Source: Pseudobutyrivibrio sp. UBA3626 | GTDB taxonomy: Bacteria; Bacillota; Clostridia; Lachnospirales; Lachnospiraceae | Length of the DNA: 64,000 bases | Direction: 5' to 3' | Assembly (NCBI GenBank): GCA_002373675.1 | Contig: DFLF01000017.1 | Location: 248,001-312,000, forward strand | Shown: piece after piece, positions 52,087 through 62,170 of the stretch | Layout of the letters: each line of letters begins with the position of its first letter | Position numbering within the stretch: the stretch's first letter is position 1 | The notes under the pieces: model-generated | The model's database searches: none | Told to the model about the DNA's origin: nothing | The model's input: the letters and a program-made list of their open reading frames with translations, nothing else | Position numbers and translations under genes: made by a program

Positions 52087-53628
52087 CTATACTGCAATAC
52101 GTCCTTCCCTAAATCCACAATTAATATAGTGAAGATAATATGCTGGCAAATCAAGGAAAAATGCTGCAAATAAGTCCGGATAATTATTTGCATATGTATG
52201 AATATTAAAGCCAGCACTAGCCTGCCTACCTTCTCTCATTCCACATAATAAGAAATGGCAAAACGTTGCAACATCATCATTGTTAAATGCAGCCCTTATG
52301 TCAGGATTCTTTTCTTGATAGTAGTTAAAATCATATACTAATGAGAAATCTATACCAAAGAATTCATGCTCACCATTAAAAACTCTATCTGTATAGCTTG
52401 CATCCCTTCCTTCAGCTCTACCACAAGAAACATAATGCCTATAATACTGACTCAAATTATTACCAAATGCTCTTCTAAGGTCTAAGTATCTATTCTTATA
52501 ACCCCAGATGTTGAAATTAGAATTAGCTTGTCTACCTTCATTCATTCCGCAATCCACGAAATGTCTAAGCGTAGCGACATCATCATTTCCAAACGCAGCT
52601 TTAACATCCGGATTATGGGATGTATAGTAATCATAATCATACACACTAGAATAATTAACACCATTAAAACATGTGACTTTTCCATTATCACCAGTTGAGT
52701 ATAGTCCACTTCGCCCTTCTCTAGCACCACAATTAACAAAATGAATATAATAACTTCTAAGATCAGTTCCAAAAGCATTTCTAAGATCTAAATAATTATT
52801 CTTATAAGTCTGAACATTGAACCATGGGCACGCTTGTCTTCCCTCATTCATTCCACAATTAACAAAATGAGCCACTAAGGCGTACCCATCATTAGCAAAA
52901 GCCGCTCTAAGATCCGCATAGCTATTCAAATAATAATTCGGATCATATACTGCATTATATTCTACACCCTGATACATTGTCGTAAATCCATTAAACGTGC
53001 CTAGTTTTGACATATAATTATATCTTATGTCATTACCATAAGTAGGACTTGATGCCCACTTACCGCTAAGATCTTCTATATAAGGAGCACATCCTCTAGA
53101 CACAAGATTAAATCTAGGATCAACACACCAATTATTCAAATTATCAGTTGATGCATAGGCTTTAAGATGCTGTACATGTGCCCTTATTCCTTCTCTAACA
53201 CTACCAAAAGCAGCCCAAGCACCAGGATCAGAATCAACAGCTCCAATTCCAGCAAAATTCTTAGCTTCTATAGGTACACGTCCTGTATACCTTAGATAGC
53301 TAGTCTCATTCATCGCTTGACAAAAAGCAACCTCAACTCGAACACCCTCAGCATTACATTCGTCAATATACATCTGACAGAAGGAATCTAACGTAGGAGC
53401 ATCAGTTCCAGCCCACGCATAATAAAGTGGATACGTTGTGACACTATTGTAATAATTCATCAACTGCCCAACAGACACATTAGATGGTCCCATTATTGGA
53501 TACTTATCCTCAGCGACAGAATCTTTACTAGGAATTACAAATGCCACAAGACTTCCTAGCATAATAACTGCAATTAATATTGCCAAAACTTGTTTTTTAT
53601 TACAAAATCTTCTAAAAAAAGCTCTCAT
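52087..53628 (-). CDS. secreted GH73-type glucosaminidase with EGR repeats
   Basis: 513 aa with a signal/anchor helix (about 12-32). The catalytic domain (about 50-230) resembles GH73 N-acetylglucosaminidases, with the probable acid in QAMNETSYLR and a later FGSVREGIRAHVQHL. Six half-repeats of about 42 aa follow (about 235-513), each with a YY/Y..R..DLRxAFG core and a HF/HY..CG..EGR end. The same repeats fill the C-terminus of the neighbouring amidase, so they probably bind a common wall polymer. It lies 42 nt after that gene and 12 nt before a GT gene. Confidence 0.88.
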   Translation of the reverse strand: MRAFFRRFCNKKQVLAILIAVIMLGSLVAFVIPSKDSVAEDKYPIMGPSNVSVGQLMNYYNSVTTYPLYYAWAGTDAPTLDSFCQMYIDECNAEGVRVEVAFCQAMNETSYLRYTGRVPIEAKNFAGIGAVDSDPGAWAAFGSVREGIRAHVQHLKAYASTDNLNNWCVDPRFNLVSRGCAPYIEDLSGKWASSPTYGNDIRYNYMSKLGTFNGFTTMYQGVEYNAVYDPNYYLNSYADLRAAFANDGYALVAHFVNCGMNEGRQACPWFNVQTYKNNYLDLRNAFGTDLRSYYIHFVNCGAREGRSGLYSTGDNGKVTCFNGVNYSSVYDYDYYTSHNPDVKAAFGNDDVATLRHFVDCGMNEGRQANSNFNIWGYKNRYLDLRRAFGNNLSQYYRHYVSCGRAEGRDASYTDRVFNGEHEFFGIDFSLVYDFNYYQEKNPDIRAAFNNDDVATFCHFLLCGMREGRQASAGFNIHTYANNYPDLFAAFFLDLPAYYLHYINCGFREGRIAV

Positions 53629-53670
53629 AATACCTCATTTCATATATATTATATTCCAAAAAGTACACGC

Positions 53671-56031
53671 CTACACAGCAACACGTCCTTCTGCTCTTCC
53701 ACATTTAATATAGTGCAAATAATACTCTGGTAAATTGAAGTAAAATGCCGCGAACAAATCAGGATACCTACTTGCATATATTCCCATATTAAAATTAGCC
53801 GATCCTTGTCTTCCTTCATTCATGCCACAAGTCAGAAAATGAACAAATGTAGCAACATCGTCATTGCCAAATGCAGCTCTAATATCAGGATTATGCTCTT
53901 GATAATAATTAAAATCATATACAGGCGAAAAATCCACACCAAAGAAATAGTGTTCACCATTAACTACTTTAGCAGTATAACTTGCATCTCTTCCTTCTCT
54001 CTTGCCAGCATTAATATAATGCACTACATAAGATGGTAAATCATTGCCAAATGCTCTTCTAAGGTCAAGATACCTATTCTTATATCCAATTACATTAAAG
54101 TCCGATTTCGCCTGTCTTCCTTCTCGGATTCCGCACTCAACGTAATGATTTATCATAGCCACATCATCGCAGCCAAAAGCCGCTACTAGATCAGGATTAT
54201 GTGAAGAATAATAGTCATAATCGTAAACGTCGGCAAAGTCAAAAATCCATATCCTGTTTACTCCTCCGCCTACAAGTTTATTATCATAACCACTTGTTTC
54301 TCTTCCTTCATAAAAGCCATTAGTAACATAGTGTAGATAGTAGCTTCGCAAATCGCCTCCAAATGCGTTTCTCAAATCTATATATCTATTCTTGTATGAC
54401 TTTACGCTAAAGGAGCTCAACGACTTTCTTCCTTCTCTCATGCCGCATTGATTAAAATGTCTTGCATATGCTCTCCAATCCCAACCAAATGCCCTTGATA
54501 AATCTGGATTGGAATCTACATAATCAGACATCTTAAAGACTGGGCTTCCTGGTCGTCCTTCCCATACTCCATAATTAATCCAGTGATTAAAGCATTGCTG
54601 ATCATTAAATGACCATAAGTCTTGATTAAATAACCTATAGGAATTAACATCAAACGCCCCTGCATATTGTGACAAATCTTCTGCAGGCCCAAGACCATAG
54701 TACTGTGCAATTCCTTTCGCATCAGCCTCGCCAAGCTGTCTTAAAAAATTCTCGTCGCACAGTCTAGCGTAATCGCCATCCATAAATGCATGTTCCACGA
54801 CTATTGCAGGAATTCCCCTAAGCTTAGGCCCCCGAATCAAACTATAATAATCCGAAAGTGAACCATCCGGATATGTGGATCCATTTTCTGAATTTCTTAT
54901 CTTAACTCCTCTACTAGTCATCCCCAATGCCACAATATTATTAAGAATCTCAGATGCCATTCCACAACCCACTTCACTGGCTGCCGCATTATAATTGGCG
55001 TTAGGATAATACACCTCAACTCCCGTTCCTCCTCCAGCGTTCATATGAATGCTAACATAAGCGTTGGCTCCCACACTTTGAGCGAAGTTATATCTATCTT
55101 CCAGAGCAACAGTTTCATCACCATATCTGGTCATATAAACTGATGCACCACTGTACTGCTCTTCTAACGTAGCCTTGCAATATTGCGCCACTTTAAGCGT
55201 TACATCTTTTTCTAATAATCCATTACAAGTTGCTCCAGGATCAGAACCACCATGTCCTGGATCTAATACAACAACAACATTACCTGCACCAGTATTTTTT
55301 ACAGAATTGTTAGCAGTTGTAAGTCCTGTATCTGACACAACCTTAATATCATCATTTGCGCTTTCAAGAGTAGACTGTGTTTTTATTACACCATTACTTC
55401 CAACACTCAAATCATCCGATGCTTTTTCTAATGCCTTAGAAATAGATGATGCCGTAGCAGTTTTACCTTCATCTGTTGTTACTTCAAATGTAACATCTGC
55501 CACCTCTTCTAAATCCGTTCCATCTTCATTATCAACAGGAATAACCTCGTCAGGGCTAGCTGTATAATCAACGCCTACACCCCAAGACGCATCGAGTCCT
55601 GCCTCTTGTAACGAAACACCAGCCTTCTCGCCTCCAATTGTGTATTCAAGACCAACTAGTTGGTATACTCCTTCTGATTTGTTATCGTAAACAATGGAAA
55701 ATGACATTGCATCTTCAACTTTCTCATCGCAAGAAGCCTGATACAGTTCTCCTGAACTGGTATTTTTATAGGTCAACACTCCATTTGTTAGATTGCTACT
55801 TCCATTGCCAATGCCAATAATAACATATTGTTCATCATCCAATTGCTGATTAGAAGCCGTAATCGCTACATAATTAATCAAATCGTCTGAAAGCTTATTT
55901 TTAGCCTCTAATGCATCAATACCACCACTATTTGATACATTCTCCACAGCATAAGCAGATAGTGTAATCCCCAGCAACATTACAGTCGCAAGTAATAATG
56001 ACACTCCTTTTGAAATCACTTTCTTTCTCAT
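53671..56031 (-). CDS. secreted N-acetylmuramoyl-L-alanine amidase with EGR repeats
   Basis: About 786 aa from the ATG at 56031 (GGAGG upstream); a longer frame from 56109 would overlap the promoter. A signal peptide (1 to about 28, LSAYA) precedes a Ser/Asp-rich N-terminal region. The Amidase_3 domain (about 250-450) has the zinc motif VLDPGHGGSDPG, SIHMNAGG and the catalytic VVEHAFMDG. Seven half-repeats of about 42 aa follow, each ending in a G..EGR motif. It cleaves the bond between muramic acid and stem peptide. Its promoter at 56081-56109 probably drives the downstream glucosaminidase and glycosyltransferases too. Confidence 0.93.
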   Translation of the reverse strand: MRKKVISKGVSLLLATVMLLGITLSAYAVENVSNSGGIDALEAKNKLSDDLINYVAITASNQQLDDEQYVIIGIGNGSSNLTNGVLTYKNTSSGELYQASCDEKVEDAMSFSIVYDNKSEGVYQLVGLEYTIGGEKAGVSLQEAGLDASWGVGVDYTASPDEVIPVDNEDGTDLEEVADVTFEVTTDEGKTATASSISKALEKASDDLSVGSNGVIKTQSTLESANDDIKVVSDTGLTTANNSVKNTGAGNVVVVLDPGHGGSDPGATCNGLLEKDVTLKVAQYCKATLEEQYSGASVYMTRYGDETVALEDRYNFAQSVGANAYVSIHMNAGGGTGVEVYYPNANYNAAASEVGCGMASEILNNIVALGMTSRGVKIRNSENGSTYPDGSLSDYYSLIRGPKLRGIPAIVVEHAFMDGDYARLCDENFLRQLGEADAKGIAQYYGLGPAEDLSQYAGAFDVNSYRLFNQDLWSFNDQQCFNHWINYGVWEGRPGSPVFKMSDYVDSNPDLSRAFGWDWRAYARHFNQCGMREGRKSLSSFSVKSYKNRYIDLRNAFGGDLRSYYLHYVTNGFYEGRETSGYDNKLVGGGVNRIWIFDFADVYDYDYYSSHNPDLVAAFGCDDVAMINHYVECGIREGRQAKSDFNVIGYKNRYLDLRRAFGNDLPSYVVHYINAGKREGRDASYTAKVVNGEHYFFGVDFSPVYDFNYYQEHNPDIRAAFGNDDVATFVHFLTCGMNEGRQGSANFNMGIYASRYPDLFAAFYFNLPEYYLHYIKCGRAEGRVAV

Positions 56032-56490
56032 AAATCCTCCAGCTTTTTGTATTAATATCTCTAACAGCACACCTCTATATATTGTATCACACAATAAAAC
56101 AACATACAATATACATCTCCTCTATATTTTTTTAATATAAACATCTTTCAAAATACATTTAGCGAAAACTCAAGACAACTTTTATTTTAACTTGTTAAAT
56201 CAAAAAATAATTTCCACATAGTGATGAATTTACTCTTACATACATTCATATTATACTATACCCTTATATGTGTCTCTTATTCACGGTGAATGGAGATATT
56301 CATATCTAAAGAAATATAGTTTTGCATACCTCAATTCCAACTGTTCACGAGTGCATACGCTTTTTTATAAATAGAATTTTTAGTGTAACTAAATCCAACA
56401 ATAACGTGGCTGACATAATATCAATCCCTTGTGAGTAAAGCATTTAGTCATCAACACATATAATTAACTTTACATGCATAATTCACAATA
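56032..56490. other. 459-bp intergenic region, promoter for the amidase operon
   Basis: AT-rich DNA between the large glycosyltransferase stop and the amidase start. A clear promoter lies at its left end. A second TATAAT-like site is near 56250 on the minus strand but without a good -35. No ORF with a ribosome binding site, no tRNA and no strong hairpin was found in the rest. Confidence 0.6.
56081..56109 (-). promoter_or_regulatory. promoter of the amidase operon
   Basis: TTGTAT (56104-56109), 17-bp spacer and TACAAT (56081-56086) with an extended -10 TGA on the minus strand, about 50 nt before the amidase ATG. Confidence 0.6.
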
Positions 56491-59034
56491 CTATTCATCC
56501 GTTTGTTTTTTACTCTCCAACAATATCTCCGTCATATATGATTCATTGCTTTTCATATCGGTCAATACAACAAAGCATTTGTCTTCCTTGCCAATCTTTC
56601 TTGGAATCTCGGATTTGAAACCAGATAGATAGGCACTCTCCTCAGGCGACGCATCTGCCACATCCAGTCTAATCTCCCTTATTGTATCATATAATACAAT
56701 GTCGCCGTTATCATCAGCTATACCTATCTCAATCCTATTATCAGCACTTATTCCACCCGGAATATAAGCCCAACCTCTTATGGAGCACATATCATCATAT
56801 GCACCGCATCTTGTAGAGACCATTGTATCTCTTCTTACACTATCAATAGCATAGCATATATTACCACTTCTGTTGATATCACAAGCTTTAAGTCTTCTCG
56901 AATAGAACAGATAGGTCGGCTCTTCTATCTTGTCACAAGGCACCTTCTCATCAGACCATATATACTTCTCATCACCATTTGTATTAATTTGCAAAAGTCC
57001 TAGATTGTAGTCAAAAAAATCTGTTACAAGAAGCTTCCTGTCGATATTACAGATAAATCCTTCAGCAATATTATCAAGCCCCAGATTCTTCTTAAGATCT
57101 TCGCGTAAGGTGCGCTCTGTTGGCACTACAAATATCTGGTTCGCCTTATTTTTCAAAAGTAAATACCTTGTAGCATTGAAATCCTCGTCAGTATCATCGG
57201 AAAATGCCCATCCTTTGATTCTGACATTGTCATCAAGTCCCACTCCGTCAATCCCAAGTCTAAGGTCTGTCGGAATAGGGCTGTACGCCTCTTTCGATAG
57301 TTTGACATCATAATTATGTGTATCCACGCCATACATATCAATACTGTAATCACCAAGGTATTTCGCAAAATTCACATTGTAGAACGGATCTATACCGAAC
57401 AAATCCTTATGCTTATAGTAGAGTCTCTCTCTTTCGATACGAAGGCGATTCATCTTGCTTTCTGATGTGGAATCATATCCTCTTGAAAACGATTCGTGAT
57501 GATATAATACAGCATCCATACGAGACACATTGTAATATCCTGCTTCAAATAGCTTAAAGCACAAATCCACATCATTATATGCTACAGTAAGCTTCTCATC
57601 AAGTCCACCTACTTCGTCGTACTTATCTTTAGACACCATAAGACAAGCTCCCGTCACCGCAAGCCAGTTAAATGTTAATCTGTTTCTTCCATAATTAGCC
57701 GTAATACTGTCAGGAAATCCAACGAACATATGGCTTGGACCTATTGGAAGATTACACACTCCTATATGTTGGATAGTATCATTCTGCGGAAACAAAAGCT
57801 TTGCTCCTACAGCTCCCACATGATCCTGCATCGCATTCCCCAACATCCTGTCTACCCACTCGCCTCTTATAACTTCGATATCATCATTCAATAGAAGGAT
57901 ATATTCGCCTTTACTGTGTGACACACCTATATTACACATCTTCGAGAAATTGAATTCCATCTTCTTATAGATATATTTAATACCTCTTTTGTTAAGATAC
58001 TCTGATATTATCTCTCTATTGTATTCTTCACTCCCATTATCTACTACAATTATCTCATAGTTACTATATAACGTGTGCTCATATATTGAATTGATACACT
58101 GAGTAAGAAGACTGTAATTATCTTTAGACGGAATAATAATACTTACTAAAGGATTACCTACAGTTATATAATCAATTCTGTATTGATGGAATTCTGTTAT
58201 AAGCGACAGATTGCCTTCAATGCCTCTTCTTGTCAAAGCCTCCAGAAGAGCCCTTTTTGCAGCCTCTATCGCATATGGCTTGGCATCTAAATTGCTCGCT
58301 GCAGATTCTCTGCGCTCTCTCCAATGGTACAATACCTTTGGAATATGACCGACTCTCTTATTATCACTAAGTTCCATAAACCGAAGTGTCATATCATAGT
58401 CTTGTGAACCATTAAACTCAGAGCGAAGTCCACCCAGAGAGCATACGATTTCTCTTCGATACAATGCCAAATGATTAGTATACATCATAGACAAGAACGT
58501 ATCCGGCGACCAATCCGGCTTAAAAAAGGGTGTATGATAATAGATCCCATCTTCTGTAACCTTGTCCTCATCACTATACAAAAAATCAGTATCGGGATTG
58601 TCATTAAGATAATAGACCATCTCTGCCAAAGCGTTGAGTTCTATTGTATCATCGCAATCCATGAAAGCCAAAAATTCTCCTGATGCAACAAAAATACCAT
58701 CATTAGTTGCTTTGGATATATGACCATTCTCAGATCTGTATATGATTCTCACCTTGGAATTATCTTCATATTTGGAGAGATCATTACGAACAGATTCCCA
58801 TGAAGAATTGTCGTCTACAAGTATCAATTCAAAGTTCTGATATGTCTGATTCAATACAGATTCGATACATTCTATTAATTGCACACTCTTTACATTGTAT
58901 ACAGGAACGACAATACTAATCAATGGTTCATAGGGACACTCGATATAATCTTCTATTTCATTGCAGTGAACCATTCTCCATCTTGTATATGCTTCTTCTT
59001 CGTACTTTAGTTTTTCTATGTCTGACTTGTTCAC
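56491..59034 (-). CDS. large bifunctional family 2 glycosyltransferase
   Basis: 847 aa with two GT2 catalytic domains. The first (about 45-275) starts ISIVVPVYNVKSVQLIEC and has AFMDCDDT; the second (about 295-560) starts VSIIIPSKDNYSLL and has LLLNDDIEV, then NDVDLCFKLFEAG. A C-terminal region of about 250 aa has beta-rich, Ig-like character. Such tandem enzymes build rhamnan or O-antigen-like surface chains. It starts at a GTG preceded by GGAGGAG. It belongs to the exporter cluster upstream. Confidence 0.92.
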   Translation of the reverse strand: MNKSDIEKLKYEEEAYTRWRMVHCNEIEDYIECPYEPLISIVVPVYNVKSVQLIECIESVLNQTYQNFELILVDDNSSWESVRNDLSKYEDNSKVRIIYRSENGHISKATNDGIFVASGEFLAFMDCDDTIELNALAEMVYYLNDNPDTDFLYSDEDKVTEDGIYYHTPFFKPDWSPDTFLSMMYTNHLALYRREIVCSLGGLRSEFNGSQDYDMTLRFMELSDNKRVGHIPKVLYHWRERRESAASNLDAKPYAIEAAKRALLEALTRRGIEGNLSLITEFHQYRIDYITVGNPLVSIIIPSKDNYSLLTQCINSIYEHTLYSNYEIIVVDNGSEEYNREIISEYLNKRGIKYIYKKMEFNFSKMCNIGVSHSKGEYILLLNDDIEVIRGEWVDRMLGNAMQDHVGAVGAKLLFPQNDTIQHIGVCNLPIGPSHMFVGFPDSITANYGRNRLTFNWLAVTGACLMVSKDKYDEVGGLDEKLTVAYNDVDLCFKLFEAGYYNVSRMDAVLYHHESFSRGYDSTSESKMNRLRIERERLYYKHKDLFGIDPFYNVNFAKYLGDYSIDMYGVDTHNYDVKLSKEAYSPIPTDLRLGIDGVGLDDNVRIKGWAFSDDTDEDFNATRYLLLKNKANQIFVVPTERTLREDLKKNLGLDNIAEGFICNIDRKLLVTDFFDYNLGLLQINTNGDEKYIWSDEKVPCDKIEEPTYLFYSRRLKACDINRSGNICYAIDSVRRDTMVSTRCGAYDDMCSIRGWAYIPGGISADNRIEIGIADDNGDIVLYDTIREIRLDVADASPEESAYLSGFKSEIPRKIGKEDKCFVVLTDMKSNESYMTEILLESKKQTDE

Positions 59035-59084
59035 ACTTACTCCTCCTTGTATGACAAGTGTTGAATTCTCTTGTAATTACTCTA

Positions 59085-60089
59085 CTATAGCTTATTAATC
59101 CTCTTGCCTATCTTGTAAAGCTTGCGTCCTCTTAATTCGCGAAGTTTAGATTCTTGTCTAAGATATTCTTCCCTCAACTTGCCGTATTTATCGAGGATTT
59201 CTTCTGCTCGTCTCTTGTAATTCTTATACTCCTCAAGCTTAGTCTTACATTCCTTGTATTCCTTCTCCAGTTCCCTATATCTTGACTTATACCACACGCC
59301 TTCCCTATAGCCGTCTGTCAATTCTTCAAAAGCAATATTCTGCTTTCGTCCATTATTAACCTCGCTCTCGATAGTTCGAACACCCTTCATAACATACTGC
59401 TGAAAATGATGCTCCATCTTACGAAAGCATGTTGCTTCACCATGATTAATGCCCATGCGAGCCAAAGCATCCGGCCAATCAAGTACAATACCTATCGACG
59501 TGTCATTATATAGATAGAACAAAGTCCTGAAAAGAACGTATTTGATTGGTATTGGAAAGTCAAAGGTCCATTCGTAATCTATCAATTGCCACTTGCCGTT
59601 GTCCGAGATAATAATATTATCAAATATCATATCTATGTCCGTAACAAATGACGTTTGCAACTCCATTTTCTCAAGCTCTTCGTGCCTTCCGAATACATCT
59701 TCGAAATCTTTCGTAACAACAAAAAGTTCATGTCCTTTATTAGAATATTCGATAATAGCTTTGTAATTATCCAGAGCCTCTAACACATTATTGGCCCCGC
59801 CTGTTTTGAGGAGTTCTTCAAAGATATCAAAAAAAGAAACGCCTACAACAAATTCATTGTCAAGCACTTTGCCTTCAAGGCTACTCTTAGAAATCACAAG
59901 CTTGTCTCCATATCTATCCTTCAGAAGGATTGACATATCCGACATATGCTTTAAATGGCTGACTCCTTCATCAAACAAAGCGACTTTCTTAATCGACTCG
60001 TTGCCTTTGTCATCAACAAGCCTATCCGTTCTAATAGCGAAAGCCTTGTCCCTGTCTGTGGAATACTTTGTATATATTAATCTCTCCAA
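59085..60089 (-). CDS. kinase-fold protein with coiled-coil C-terminus, polysaccharide cluster
   Basis: 334 aa. The middle segment DIDMIFDNIIISDNGKWQLI followed by DYEW (about 148-171) resembles the catalytic and metal loops of aminoglycoside/choline-kinase-like folds. A charged coiled coil fills about 265-325. In my recollection related Lachnospiraceae proteins are fused to a methyltransferase domain like the one encoded just upstream. Here a stop and a TTG restart (60089, with AGAGAGG before it) separate them by 16 nt in a different frame. It may phosphorylate the chain end or act as a capping partner; this is inference. Confidence 0.7.
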   Translation of the reverse strand: MERLIYTKYSTDRDKAFAIRTDRLVDDKGNESIKKVALFDEGVSHLKHMSDMSILLKDRYGDKLVISKSSLEGKVLDNEFVVGVSFFDIFEELLKTGGANNVLEALDNYKAIIEYSNKGHELFVVTKDFEDVFGRHEELEKMELQTSFVTDIDMIFDNIIISDNGKWQLIDYEWTFDFPIPIKYVLFRTLFYLYNDTSIGIVLDWPDALARMGINHGEATCFRKMEHHFQQYVMKGVRTIESEVNNGRKQNIAFEELTDGYREGVWYKSRYRELEKEYKECKTKLEEYKNYKRRAEEILDKYGKLREEYLRQESKLRELRGRKLYKIGKRINKL

Positions 60090-60105
60090 ACCATAACCTC
60101 TCTAT

Positions 60106-60795
60106 CTAAACTATGCTTATTAAGTAAGAATTGGAAAACTCGGCGAACAATCCCGCTTTGATTACACTGTCATAAGCTTTTGTCTCATCAATTACTATAT
60201 ATCTTTCCCTGTCAATATTCCTGTTGTTCCTAAAAAGCTCACCTTCTGATGGCAGGCACTCATCTGTATATATAATTGTCGGATATTTATAATCAGGATA
60301 AGGATAGTAGAACTTATAACTTATATCATCAAAGCCCTGTAGAACCTCCTCAAGCTCCTTTTTCGACAATGGCTTTATCTTATCTGTCCACTCCTTATAG
60401 TCTTCTATGCCGATGTAATATCCGCCCTTTTGTTCCTCTTGACATCCTGCCCAGTACTTCATTCCAAGTTTATTCTCAAGAGCAAGAAGAAGTCTTCCTC
60501 CCTCTCTTTTCAAAGACAGAAGTGTTGACAACAACGTCTCTAAGCTGGAATTACCTGTATGAAGTGCGAATCCATACAGATCATACATCAATATAATATC
60601 GAACTGTTCTTTTCGGTTACATATACTCAAGACATCCTCATAGCTATCAGCAGACGTCACACTGCACCTTTTACTCATAAGTTCATCCATAAAGCCTTCC
60701 GGTTCGTTAATAATCAACATACAGTCTGTACCATTAACGGGACACCACTCTATTAGGCTTTGTCTTATTACCTTGAATTCATTATCCATTATCAA
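60106..60795 (-). CDS. SAM-dependent methyltransferase-like protein, polysaccharide cluster
   Basis: 229 aa with a class I methyltransferase-like fold: FDIILMYDLYGFAL, then the motif GGRLLLALENKLGMKYWAG (about 112-130) and a C-terminal beta hairpin region. The usual glycine-rich SAM loop is degenerate (CMLIINEPEG). It lies between the ABC ATPase and the kinase-like gene. A methyl or phosphate cap on the O-chain recognised by Wzt is known in related exporters, so a chain-termination role is a reasonable inference. Confidence 0.72.
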   Translation of the reverse strand: MIMDNEFKVIRQSLIEWCPVNGTDCMLIINEPEGFMDELMSKRCSVTSADSYEDVLSICNRKEQFDIILMYDLYGFALHTGNSSLETLLSTLLSLKREGGRLLLALENKLGMKYWAGCQEEQKGGYYIGIEDYKEWTDKIKPLSKKELEEVLQGFDDISYKFYYPYPDYKYPTIIYTDECLPSEGELFRNNRNIDRERYIVIDETKAYDSVIKAGLFAEFSNSYLISIV

Positions 60796-60822
60796 ACCTT
60801 TATCTATATTATGATTATTCTC

Positions 60823-62154
60823 TTACTGCTCAACCTTCACTATACTGACTTCGGAATTCATATCATAGAAACCTACTGTATTCTTGTCAGATACAACTGT
60901 AATATTCAACAAATCATACAATCTGTGATACGCAACAAGCCCACCATCATCGCCATATCCTGTACAGCTAATCGACAGAAGATATTCTCCACCTTGAAGA
61001 TTCATCTTTTGGGTAAAGCTTGCCACATACACCTCCCCCGAATAAGCATGCTCCACATACTTCTTCTCGTACATAGTATTAGTACCGGTTATGTCTACTC
61101 CTTTGACGCTCTTAAATGTATAAGTAAATATAGGATTATCTATATCCTCATTAAACTTAACCTTGGACTTAATGGTAAACTTATCGCCCTTGATAATGGA
61201 ATTGGTAAGAAGACCACTATTATCAACGATCGCAAAGTCTATTATCTCAGCTTTCTTAGAGCCATATTCGTTCAGGTTAGGATTGATGGTAAAATGTGTG
61301 CGCCAAGATGAGTCGTCTGATTGAACTATGATGGAATGTGCCTTGTAGCTCTTTTCATCGTTCTTACCACTCTCATCTATGTCGTTTACTTTGCTTACAG
61401 CAAGAGCATCCTCAACGGCTGTTCCGGTCATAAGCTTTTTGTAGATATCAATCATGTCCTTTGGCGAGCCCTCAGAAAGCTTCTTGCCATGATCAAGTAA
61501 CACCACTCTGTCACAATACTTAGATATGCTACCTAAGTCATGACTAACAAACAGAATCGTCTTGCCTAACTTCTTGAAATCGTCAAACTTCTTATAACAT
61601 TTGTTCTGAAAGAACACATCACCTACGGACAATGCCTCATCAACTATCAGTATTTCAGGATCAATATTAATTGCAACAGCAAATGCCAGTCGCACAAACA
61701 TACCTGACGAATATGTCTTAACAGGTTGATACACAAAATCTCCTATATCAGCGAATTTCAATATATCATCCATCTTTTGGTCTATTTCTTCCCTTGTATA
61801 TCCCATCATTGTACCGTTAAGATACACATTTTCAATACCGGTATATTCCTGATTAAACCCGGCACCAAGTTCCAGTAATGCCGAAATCCTTCCATCAATT
61901 TCCACATCGCCACTTGTAGGATTAAGGACACCTGTAATTATCTTAAGAATAGTGGACTTGCCGGCACCATTAGTACCGATTATTCCTACTGTCTCACCAC
62001 GCTCGACATCAAATGATAATTCATTTAACGCATAATGCTCTCTGTATCTCGGCTCCTTAGATAGCCCAAATGCATCCATTACTCTGTCTCGGTTACGATT
62101 ATATAATTTGTACATCTTACTTACGTCTTTTACACGAATTGCATAATCTGACAT
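60823..62154 (-). CDS. polysaccharide ABC exporter ATP-binding protein (Wzt/TagH type)
   Basis: 443 aa from the ATG at 62154 (GGGAG upstream). The ABC domain (about 1-245) has Walker A GTNGAGKST, the family-typical signature YSSGMFVRLAFA and Walker B ILIVDEALSVGD. The C-terminal domain (about 285-443) is a Wzt_C-like beta sandwich that binds the modified end of the polymer. With the permease upstream it exports an undecaprenyl-linked glycan. It starts 17 nt after the permease stop. Confidence 0.94.
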   Translation of the reverse strand: MSDYAIRVKDVSKMYKLYNRNRDRVMDAFGLSKEPRYREHYALNELSFDVERGETVGIIGTNGAGKSTILKIITGVLNPTSGDVEIDGRISALLELGAGFNQEYTGIENVYLNGTMMGYTREEIDQKMDDILKFADIGDFVYQPVKTYSSGMFVRLAFAVAINIDPEILIVDEALSVGDVFFQNKCYKKFDDFKKLGKTILFVSHDLGSISKYCDRVVLLDHGKKLSEGSPKDMIDIYKKLMTGTAVEDALAVSKVNDIDESGKNDEKSYKAHSIIVQSDDSSWRTHFTINPNLNEYGSKKAEIIDFAIVDNSGLLTNSIIKGDKFTIKSKVKFNEDIDNPIFTYTFKSVKGVDITGTNTMYEKKYVEHAYSGEVYVASFTQKMNLQGGEYLLSISCTGYGDDGGLVAYHRLYDLLNITVVSDKNTVGFYDMNSEVSIVKVEQ

Positions 62155-62170
62155 CTCATTTCTCCCATAT

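Noticed and set aside
56032..56109. Extended amidase start adding 26 residues
   Set aside because: The added segment overlaps the promoter, and the downstream ATG has GGAGG and a proper signal peptide.
60760..61311. 183-codon plus-strand ORF opposite the ABC ATPase
   Set aside because: Shadow frame over the Wzt_C region with no ribosome site or family signal.
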